Part shown: positions 55,233 to 64,000 of the stretch, piece by piece
Numbering within the stretch: the stretch's first letter is position 1
Layout of the letters: each line of letters begins with the position of its first letter
Assembly: GCA_017893485.1 (NCBI GenBank)
Contig: CM030367.1
Location: 90,345,121 to 90,409,120 of the forward strand
Origin: Hemerocallis citrina
Taxonomy: Eukaryota > Streptophyta > Magnoliopsida > Asparagales > Asphodelaceae
DNA length: 64,000 nt
Direction: 5' to 3'
Made by a program: the position numbers and the translations under genes
Notes under the pieces: generated by a model
What the model was told of the DNA's origin: nothing
The model's database searches: none
Seen by the model: the letters and a program-made list of their open reading frames with translations, nothing else

Positions 55233-56878
55233 GACAGCGGAGATGGTTGGAAGTGCTCGAGGATATGCGACCTGAGATCAAGTATCATCCCGGAAAGGCT
55301 AATGTTGTTGCTGATGCACTTAGCCGCAAGAGCAGTTTGGCCTGTTTGATCACAACTCAGAGGCATCTGATTGAGGAGCTGGACCGAGCTGGTATTGAGG
55401 TTGTCTTGCAAGGATTGGGAGCATCTTTGGCTCAGTTGAGGCTTCAGCCTACTCTGAATGCAAGGATCATTGCAAGTCAGGAAGTTGATGCTGATATTCT
55501 GGAGATGAAGGAGCAGGTTGGTGCTGGCAGGTTGCCCGGATTTCAAATCAGGGATGGAGTGCTGTGGTTCGGAGATAGGCTGTGCGTTCCAAATCAGGCG
55601 GACCTGAAAGAGAGTATTCTTCAGGAGGCACATGCTACTCTTTTGTCTGTACATCCTGGGAGTACTAAGATGTACAAAGACATCAAGCAGCATTTCTGGT
55701 GGTCAGGTTTGAAGCGGGATGTGGCTGAATTTGTCGCGAAGTGTGAGGTTTGTCAGCAAGTCAAAGCCGAAAATCAGAGACCCGGAGGTCTATTACAGCC
55801 GTTACCTATTCCGGAATGGAAGTGGGATAACATCAGTATGGATTTCATTATGGGATTGCCTAAGAGTTCTAAAGGCAATGATGCAATTTGGGTTATAGTC
55901 GATCGACTTACCAAGTCCGCTCACTTTTTGGCGATGAAACTCACTGCTTCGATGGACAAGTTGGCTGAGATGTATGTTGGTGAGATTGTCCGACTTCATG
56001 GCGTTCCTTCGACCATTGTGTCTGATCGAGATGTGCGGTTTACTTCGCATTTCTGGAGGGGTCTTCAGGCAGCTTTGGGTACCAAGACGGATTTCAGCAC
56101 TGCTTTTCATCCGCAAACCGATGGGCAGACCGAGAGAGTCAATCGTATTCTTGAGGATATGCTTCGGTGTTGTATACTAGACTTTGGAGGCAGTTGGGAA
56201 AGGCATTTACCTTTGGTGGAGTTTGCCTACAACAACAGTTTTCAGGCCAGTATTGGGATGGCGCCGTACGAAGCTTTGTATGGCAGGAAGTGCAGGACTC
56301 CTGTGTGTTGGTATGAAGTAGGGGAGCGTCAGTTGTTTGGTCCTGAGCTTGTGCAACTGACTTCTGAGAAGATTGATCTGATCAGGAAAAGGTTGGTGGA
56401 AGCTCAGAGCAGGCAGAAAAGCTATGCAGACAACCGGAGAAGGGACCTTGAGTTTGAGGTTGGTGACTTCGTCTTTCTGAAGGTATCACCCAGCAAAGGT
56501 GTGGTTCGTTTTGGCAAAGGCGGGAAGTTAGCCCCGAGGTTTATAGGCCCGTATAAGATATTGAAAAGGATCGGGAAAACTGCTTACCGGCTTGAATTAC
56601 CGGAAGAGTTGTCTCAGGTGCACAATGTCTTTCATGTGTCTATGCTGAGAGGTTATATTCCGGACCTGAGTCATCATTTGCCTGAAGTGCCGGAAGGTTT
56701 GCAGTTAGACCTGAATTACATCGAGTCTCCTGTTGAGATTGTTGACCGTAGGGAGAAAGTCTTGAGGAATAAGACGATACCGATGGTCAAGGTAGTCTGG
56801 AGAAACCACTTGGTTGAAGAGGCTACTTGGGAATCTGAGGAGAGGATGTTGAAGGACTATCCTGAGCTTTTTGCTTGA
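55211..56878 (+). pseudogene. pol: pol of gypsy B, RNase H end-integrase-chromodomain
   Basis: Continues pol after the TA slip: RNase H tail (YHPGKANVVADALSRKSS), integrase zinc-binding region (EAHATLLSVHPG...CEVCQQVK), and a catalytic core with D in NISMDFIMGLP, D in IVSDRDVRFTSHFW and E in TDGQTERVNRILEDML. The GPF/Y-like APRFIGPYKILKRIG segment comes next. A C-terminal chromodomain (SPVEIVDRREKVLRNKTIPM, VKVVWRNHLVEEATWESE) closes the protein at TGA 56876-56878. Chromodomains of this group guide integration to silent chromatin. It is open throughout apart from the upstream frameshift. Confidence 0.94.
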
Positions 56879-56968
56879 TTGTATTTTGTATCTTTTGTTT
56901 TTGTTGTGTGTGTTGTATTTTGTTTGTTCTCTCGCTCTTGATTGTAGTTCCGGGGACGGAACTATTCT

Positions 56969-56981
56969 AAGGAGGGAGTGC
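56969..56981 (+). other. Polypurine tract of gypsy B
   Basis: AAGGAGGGAGTGC directly before the 3' LTR; preceded by GGGACGGAACTATTC, also seen in gypsy A. Confidence 0.85.
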
Positions 56982-59900
56982 TGTAATACCCTGATTTTTC
57001 AATTAATGGAAAAATTATTTATTTTGCACGTGTTGTGCACGTGCAATATTTTTATTGGATTATTTTATCATGATGTGTATGTTTGAATATAATTTTCTCA
57101 AATTATTTTAGTACAAAAGCCTTCTTTAAAAGCCTTATTTGATTTAACTAAAAAGCCTTTTCTTAAAAAGCCCAAAAGCATTTTATTTTATTTATTTTTA
57201 TAAATTATTTTTTGGCCCAAAAAGAAAGCCCATGAATTAATTAATTTTAATTAAACTTGTCATGTAGAAGACCTTTTTAAACAAAATTATTTTTATACAA
57301 TTTTAGAATGTACAAATTTGGCCTAGTTGCATGCACGTGCACTACACGTACACGTGCAAATGCACACTCTCTATTTTGGGCCGGTAGCATTCTTTTGGGA
57401 GGGAAAATTGAATTTTTGGTGTGGAGAACATGGGGGTAGTTTCAAGGAAGTGGGTAGTTCTTGTAACTTCTACTTTGATCTAAACCCTTCATCCAACAAC
57501 CACCAAGATGATCTTAGCCCTCCATTCCCCTCATTTTTTTGTATAAATACCCCCCCCCCCCCCCCCCTCATGGCTAACTTTTCATATGCAAAGTGTATTT
57601 CTAAGTTATAGTATTATTATTATTGTGGGAGTTATAAAAGATAAGAGATTGTGTGGGCTTTTGTGTGCTTGGAGTGGCCGGCATCATCAAGAGGCATTCG
57701 GTTGGAGCTTGAAGGAAGCATTCGGCATAGGCTTGGAGGCTTGGAGCTTGAGCGCTTTTGGCTAGGAGGTGGTGCGTTCATCTACAAGGATTCGATTACT
57801 TTTGTTTGTGTTTCTCTCCAATTGAGGTGGGTAAAACATTTTATATTTCTAAAGTAGATCCATGTTAATTTTACACCATTAAAGTTGCATGAAAAATATT
57901 ATAAAGAGCCCACTTAAATTGAGTAGTTAGCATGTGAATTGATTAAAATGTGTTGATTAACTTATATGGCTCTAATGTTAAGATTAAATTGTGTGTAGAT
58001 TGCCCCATGTTTACTAGTGTAAAGTTGTGATAATGATTAAGTTAAATTAAGAGTGTTGTTATTATGACTAGAGACATAATGTACACTTGTTAATTGTGAT
58101 AGATGGACTTTCATGTTGATATGAATGTGGACTATGGAAATCATATGTGATTGGTTGAATTAAGAACTAATAACAGTAGATTATCTCCATGAAATTATTT
58201 AATAAAAAAAAGACTAGTAGATTGATTGTATGGCAATGTCGAAAATGCAATAATATATTTTAATAAATAATTTTTGGGTCTTGTATGTGAAAAATACATT
58301 GTATTAGCACCAAAAAAATTATATTATTTTACTGGTATGAACTTTTATGACTGAGGACTTAATCTGGAAGTTTTTATAAAATTTTACTAAAGTAATAAGA
58401 AGCTATGGCTTATTGAATATCGAGTTATTTTTAAAACAGTACGAAAATAATACAAATGGGATTTTATTTGGGTTAGTGACAACCCGAGCCAGTGGCTCAG
58501 GTGGTCGGGACCCCGGTTGGCTTCTCTGTGTCGCACGGTTCGAACCCCAGGCCGAACACTTCTTTTTAAAATTTCCCTAAAAAACTATAGCAGCGAACTC
58601 AGGGGTATAAATATACCCCAGTCGCTTATATGACGTGAGCCGAGATCGGCCTAGTGGTCGGAGCTCTGTTTGGTCTTGGTGCGGCGCCTGGTTCGATTCC
58701 TGCCTTCGGCATATAGGGAAAAATTATTTTTTTGGGTGTTTTTGAAGTCCAAAAATTATGAAATAAATATGGTAATTCTCATAAAAATACAAGAAATTTT
58801 CTAAGAGTGATTTGGGTATTTTTAGAAGGAAATACAATATGGTTTGTGAATAAAAGGCATAAATGGAACTTTGGTTATGAGATATACACTTGTGGATTTT
58901 ATAACTTATAAAGATAGGCTATTATAAAGTAATTGGCATAAGTGCTTGTGGCGTGACATGATTTTATTTATTTTCATTATGAGTATTGTGCAAGATATGA
59001 AATATGAAGGTTGAAATGTGATTTTATGAAGTTGTATAAATTCATGTATGGTTATGAAATAAAAACCATGATTTATGAAAAAGGAAAAGAAATTGTTGGC
59101 TATAAGCAGGAATTGTTTTCTTTATGAACTCTTGAATTAAAAGTATTCATCGTGGACATGTGAATAAAGTGTAATCATGAATTGAAAAAGAATGAGTATA
59201 AAACTCGACATGGAAATTGTCAGGAGTTAAAGATTGTGAAATGAAATTTGAAATAGAGTAGCTAAGTCTCCCCGGCATTGAGAAAGATGAATTGAATTGA
59301 AATTAGACCAAGGTTGGTCATGTTGAAATAAATGAATAAGTCCGGTTGATGGAGAGGCTAACTCTAGTGATTATTTTGTTCATGATTTTTAAATAAAACT
59401 AAGGACTAGTACATAGTGGAGATGTGATGAAAGTAGAAGAAAAACACGAGTATGAGGGCCAACGGATAGCGGTGTGAGAGCGATTCACAGGTTGCCTGCT
59501 TGATGCGTCAAGACAGTGCGTGGGCGCTACTCCGGAATTATCGTCCCGGTGGCGACGCTCGTGGGATGTTCGAGTGGCTATGGGTGGTGCCATTGTTCCA
59601 TGGCGGAGGCTGAATTGTCCATAGGTTGCCTGCTCGATGCGTCGTGACAGTGCGTGGGATTCCCCTCCAGGCTGCCTGGACATGGGCTCATAGATCATAG
59701 GACATCTAAGACACTACCGTAGTTACAGTAGTAGTTAAAACATATCGGGGGATTGAACCCTATCAAGATGAAGAACGAATAAGGGCTTGCCCTCGGACCT
59801 ATGTAGTATGGGATGCATAGAATCCGAACAAGTGTGCATTAGTGTCATATAATTAACTGCATTAAGGACTAAGTGCACAATCACAACACGACATCAATAG

Positions 59901-60278
59901 GGTAGTCCCTTTAGTTTGAAATGTGACAAGTTTGTGTTTGCTAAATATGAAATGTTAAGTTATACTATTTTCCGGCAAAGCGAGGACGGCCGTGTATAAT
60001 GATCGTCGGTTGAATAAACTGACGTACCCACAGTCTAACATGCAGGTAAATGTTATGCTAAAGATTAAAGAGACGGATGCTTAAAGATTTTATCAAGCTG
60101 TTGTACTTGTATCAAATTGTTGTATTTTACTTCCGCTGTGCAAAAGAAAGATGTAATTATGATGTAAACTCTAATGTATGATGCAAAGTTTTAATTTCCC
60201 TGTAAAAGTGTGCTAAGAAAGTGAAAAGATCCTGTAGAACATCTCGAATTCAGTGTATTTGGGATTCGGGGCGTTACA
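56982..60278 (+). repeat. 3' LTR of gypsy B
   Basis: 3297 bp, almost identical to 48454-51749 (differences seen near 57336, in the poly-C, 57793, 59738 and 60173). It carries the same TATA/poly-C and the two Pol III-like modules at 58493-58547 and 58647-58700. Confidence 0.95.
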
Positions 60279-60575
60279 GCTCTAATGGGTACTCCATTTG
60301 TCTTTCTTTGAGTTATGTTGTACAGGTACAGACGATGGGTTATTGATAGAACTTGTCGAACAGTTTCTGCACTGCATATTCTCGAGCTACCTGGTAAGTC
60401 ATTGTATTTCAGATACTGATTATTACATTATATTCATGTTTATGTTATTACTATTGTACTTTTAGTTACCTGATACTGTAAAACTTATGGATGATATGAG
60501 TTGGCATACTTATTTCATTCAGTGGGCCTCTGTTATGTGCCTGTATTCCCGTGGAATGGGAAGCGAGGCGTGATA
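60279..60575 (+). repeat. LTR2 of element C, second part
   Basis: Resumes with the duplicated GCTCT and matches LTR1 44010-44310, ending GCGAGGCGTGATA; followed by the ACTAG duplication. Confidence 0.9.
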
Positions 60576-60580
60576 ACTAG

Positions 60581-61960
60581 ACTACATGGTAACATTGGTG
60601 ACAGATAGGTTTTGTCAAATCACTGATATTCCCGTTACTTGAGTAGTAGTGATATATTGCTAGATACCGGTCATTGTTTGTAACACTTGAATAGGATTTT
60701 ACTATTACTGTCAACATAATGGAAACCTACAGGGTCACACACTCAGAATAGATCGAAATTGGTATTTAAATTCATGTGATGAATTTCACATGAATTTAAT
60801 TGGGAATCCTAGTAAGACTTGGGCTCCTGTCATGGTTGTGTAATTAATTAGATTAAATGAGCCAACTAAAGTTAAAAGGACCACACACGGATCTGACCTA
60901 GGTCAGATTGTGAGTCCAACTACCTCACCACTCATTTAGGGTTGATATTCTGCACTTATATATATGATATATTTCTGTGGAAAAGATACATGAGAGAACC
61001 CAATGGAATATCCCGGTCGGATATTCTATTTGTATTATTAATATTTTTTAAAAATTAAAATATTTTTATGAAAATTTCTTGGTTTTACTAATAAAAACTT
61101 ATCTGTGAATATATACAAGTAATTATATATATGTATTGTATCGGTTTTGTGCACTTGTACAAAATCGTGTAAAATGCGTTTTTGAAAAAATGTCTGTAAA
61201 ATCTCGGGTTGGTATTAAAAATTATTATTTTATTATTATTTTATTTTTATTTTCAAAATTGAGAAACTTTTGGTGGATATTACCCGGTTTTGTTAATAAA
61301 CATTATCTATGTATACATCTGTATTGTATCAAATTGGTACTGACATCTTCCGAGCCGGTAATAAAATTATTTTTATTATTATTTCTAAATTAAAATATTT
61401 TTGGTAGAAATTATTTATTTTAACTAATAAAAATTATCTGTGTAGACAGATATATGTACGTATATGTACTGTATTGATTTCATACGTATGTACAAAATCA
61501 TGTAGTATGTGATTTGGAAAAATGTCTTTTATTTTTTTTATCATCATGATCAAATAGAAGGCTAGGATTGATTAGGGTGTTGATTGCAATATTTATTTGC
61601 AAATATATCTCAAAATTGATGAGCCATGAGAATGAGAACACTTGTTCTCTTCTTAACCACAAACCCAACTCTCCCCCTCCTATAAAAACCCCCCTTTTAC
61701 CCCATGGCCGGCCACATTCCAAAGGGGAAGAAATCCTTTCATTTTCCTCCATCTCCTTCTCATTCTCTCCTTCTTTACTTATTTTAATTTTAGAAAAAAA
61801 ATTGAGAAGAAAGAAAAAGAAAGAAATCAAATCAAAAGAAATAGTGTGGGTTTTTTTCATGGGTTCTTTCATGAAGTGTTCTTGAACAGGAGCAAGAACA
61901 AGGAGCAAGGAGGAGAAGGAACAAGTAAGTCCTTCCAACCGACTTTTGGGTGGGGGTTTC
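60581..61960 (+). repeat. LTR of element D, second part
   Basis: Sequence that follows the ACTAG copy and once joined 40828. Noncoding; TATAAAAA at 61681-61688 with a purine-rich GGAGCAAGGAGGAGAAGG stretch before a GTAAGT (61925), as in the R/U5 part of a long LTR or a leader exon. The right end of D is not identified. ATTATTTT-type low-complexity near 61220-61390. Confidence 0.4.
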
Positions 61961-62339
61961 TCATTCTCATGCTTGTTTTAGTTATTATTATTGGTATTAT
62001 TGTTAAATAAATTGGACTAATTTCATGTGCATAATCATGTTCATGGACTAGAATAAAGGGCACATAAAGATTGAAGTGGTAGGACACAAATAAGGCGATT
62101 AAGATTCAATCTTTGTAGTTCTAGGTTTAGAACTAATTACCTATGCTAAAGGTGGAATCTTGAGCCCAAATTAATTTTAGAGGTTCCCATATGTGTTATT
62201 AGCATGCTCTAATTTTTATAAATTTTTCTGAGTTAGTTTGATGTTTGAAAAAAAACGTTTTCCCAAAACAGCGAAAGTTTAGCAAAAACAGCAACTTGCT
62301 GTTTTGGGTTAACTTTTGTTATGTGTTCAACGGACCAAA

Positions 62340-63130
62340 TTTGGAGTTTCTCACGAAATTTGGAAAAGTGATCAACTAGGAAGTTGTACTAGATGTTCTC
62401 ACCTTTCCAAAATGTTCTATTTGGTTAGATTCTGTTAAGCGGAGCAAGAGTTATGACCCTTACAAAGTTACAGCAGCTGGCCTCTTGGCTGAAAGCTCGC
62501 TGTTTGGATTGTTCGATGTTTTTGGACCTCTTACTTACTGAATTTGGAAAAGTGATATACTAGAGAGTTGTAGTAGAGACTCTCACCTTTCCAAAATATC
62601 CGATTTGGTTAGAATCCAATAAGCAGAGTAGGAGTTATGACTTTTACAAGTCATAACAGCTAGCTGTTTGGCTGAAAGCTCGCTGTTTGGATTGTTCAAC
62701 TAGAGAGTTTTATTAGATGCTCTTCCCTTTTCAAAATTTCATATTTCGTTAAATTCCGACAAGTATAGCAAAAGTTATGAGCTTGGAAAGTTTCAGCTTT
62801 TGGCTGTACTATTATTGTTAAATGGTGTTTAACGGACCCGATTTTGAGTTCCTTACCGAATCTGAAAAAGTGTTCAACTAAAGAGTTGTAGTAGATATTC
62901 TTCCCTTTTCAAAATGTCCTATTTCGTTAAATTTCGACAAGTATAGAAAAAGTTATGAGCTTTGAAAGTTTCAGCTTTTGGCTGTACTGTTATTGTTTGA
63001 AATGGTGTTTAGCAGACCGGATTTTGAGTTCCTTACCAAATCTGAAAAAGTGTTCAACTAGAGAGTTGTCTTAGATGTTGTCACCTTTTTAAAAATTCTA
63101 ATTTTGTCGAATTCCGATAAGCACAGCACT
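62340..63130 (+). repeat. Degenerate tandem repeat, about 180-bp unit
   Basis: Five units with a shared start of the type AATTTGGAAAAGTGATCAAC / CTAGAGAGTTGTAGTAGATG, near 62354, 62539, 62690 (shortened), 62862 and 63043, each followed by CACCTTTCCAAAATGTCCTA-like and AAAGTTATGA segments. No coding. Possibly the interior or LTR of element D or a separate repeat. Confidence 0.65.
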
Positions 63131-63299
63131 GTCTGCTTCTAGGTCGTTAGAAGGCTTTTTATGTCGCTTTTGTATACTCATTAGTAGTATGCTTATATTA
63201 GGCTGTTAGAGGATTCTTCTGTTGCTTCTAATTATACAAGATCAAGTTTTGCTAGTAGCATGTTATTTTGCTTCTAGGTTGTTAGAATACTTTTATGGT

Positions 63300-63440
63300 T
63301 ACTTCTATATGATTCATTTGTCGCATACATAGCCAGTCGGCTCGTACATAATTCATTTGGCTCATACGTAGCTAGTCGGCTCGTATGTAAGTTGTTTTGC
63401 TCGTATGTAGCTTATTAGCTAGTACGCAGTTATTGTGCTC
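63300..63440 (+). repeat. Short tandem repeats with GCTCGTANGTA core
   Basis: Five or more copies of a roughly 20-27-bp unit (GCTCGTACATA, GCTCATACGTAG, GCTCGTATGTA). Confidence 0.6.
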
Positions 63441-64000
63441 ATCTAGGGTGATATCATTGCCTTAGGAGCAATCGACCATCAAGACGTGTATTTATTTGAC
63501 TCCTCGTGGACTGTGGACAAGTCACCCCTCGTGCACCGTCAGATCTTAACCGGTGTAGGTTGATCACTAGCCGGGAGTGTAGACGGTATCCAAGTTCAAG
63601 GTAGTAGCATGCGAATATGTTCGTATTGCCGGGGTCTTGGATCGATAAGCTATGAACCTAGTAGAGTTCTCTTGCAAAGTCTAACTTAAGACCTAGCATG
63701 TTGTGTTACTACTGTTGTCATCCCTCGGATTGTTTAGGGTTAGCGACATCGTTAGGGTAGTAACTTATGGCTATTACTACTTAACCCTTATTTATTATCA
63801 TTTTTCGTCGAAGGGAAAGAGTTTGTATTAAGGGTGATACCTTATGATCCGACCAATTCTATAAGCCAACACTAGGTGGTGTTATTGGTTGTACCCTTCC
63901 TATCAAAGGGATACGGTCTGTGCCTTCTCACGAGTTGGGAGCATGGGATCCGTATCTCGTCTGTTAATTTCTAAAGTGCCATGATAAGGCCGGGAGAGAT
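63441..64000. other. Noncoding right end
   Basis: No gene seen. The style (CCTCGTGGACTGTGG, ACCGTCAGATC) resembles the central part of Tekay-like LTRs, but no terminus is in view. Confidence 0.35.

Larger units (their letters stand above)
48454..60278 (+). mobile_element. Gypsy element B, young Tekay chromovirus
   Basis: 11825 bp with LTRs 48454-51749 and 56982-60278, duplication GCTCT at 48449-48453 and 60279-60283, tRNA-iMet primer site, an extra ORF, gag, pol with chromodomain, and a polypurine tract. The LTRs differ by about four substitutions and one base of poly-C, so insertion is recent. Pol is broken by a dinucleotide slip in a TA run, and the RNase H has a catalytic-position change, so the copy is probably not autonomous. 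It sits inside LTR2 of element C. Confidence 0.95.
40829..60575 (+). mobile_element. Gypsy-derived element C, long LTRs and a tiny interior
   Basis: LTR1 40829-44310 and LTR2 45462-60575 (LTR2 interrupted by gypsy B at 48454-60278). Perfect duplication ACTAG at 40824-40828 and 60576-60580. The interior is only about 1.15 kb, with a tRNA-iMet primer site and a 3' end (AAATTTCGAGGACAAAATTT) of the style that follows pol in chromoviruses, but no gag or pol. It is non-autonomous. The LTR2 terminus reads TGATA, a mutated TGACA. Confidence 0.88.

Overview
The window is plant nuclear DNA, most likely from a eudicot, made almost entirely of LTR retrotransposons nested in one another. I find no host gene I can support. 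The assignment rests on the element lineages: plant-type Ty3/gypsy with a C-terminal chromodomain (Tekay-like), Tat-like and Athila-like gypsy, and Sirevirus-type Ty1/copia. It also rests on plant-type primer-binding sites and an initiator-tRNA fragment that matches the plant tRNA-iMet.

Layout. 1-3827: left-truncated minus-strand Tat-like gypsy element (gag-pro, leader, 5' LTR) inserted in a decayed plus-strand copia relic (3828-4450, with probable LTR remains to 4918). 4924-11591: complete plus-strand Athila-like element that carries gag but no pol (TR-GAG type), TSD AATGA. 12475-16131: minus-strand solo LTR, TSD GAAAA. 16386-36157: minus-strand Tekay-like gypsy ('A'), TSD ATCAG, with a deletion-riddled pol; its gag is split by a young minus-strand Sirevirus-like copia (22045-32001, TSD ACTAC) that carries an extra ORF in the env position. 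36944-39301: old LTR-like segment containing a fold-back MITE and a (TA)n(GA)n microsatellite. 40034 onward: long copia-type LTR ('D'), interrupted by a gypsy element with 3.5 kb LTRs and only 1.15 kb of interior ('C', 40829-60575, TSD ACTAG). The downstream LTR of C is in turn interrupted by a very young Tekay gypsy ('B', 48454-60278, TSD GCTCT) carrying an extra ORF before gag. 62.3-63.4 kb holds degenerate tandem repeats.

The most unusual signal is a palindromic decamer, CAGTCGACTG. It occurs in pairs whose starts lie 20-22 bp apart, inside three unrelated retrotransposon families here (Athila-like TR-GAG, Tekay gypsy A, Sirevirus copia). It sits in LTRs, in untranslated interior and inside coding sequence, where it is read in different frames. 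It is absent from gypsy B and C. Other points of interest are a 5' three-quarter copy of initiator tRNA-Met inside element C, two tandem Pol III box A/box B modules in each B LTR, a 74-nt GT...AG stop-containing insert in the copia polyprotein, and the extra ORFs of B and of the copia.

Relative ages by eye: B LTRs differ at about 4 positions in 3.3 kb, copia LTRs at about 8 in 1.4 kb, TR-GAG LTRs at roughly 2%. A and C LTR pairs are clearly more diverged. All coding elements carry breaks, so none looks fully autonomous as read.
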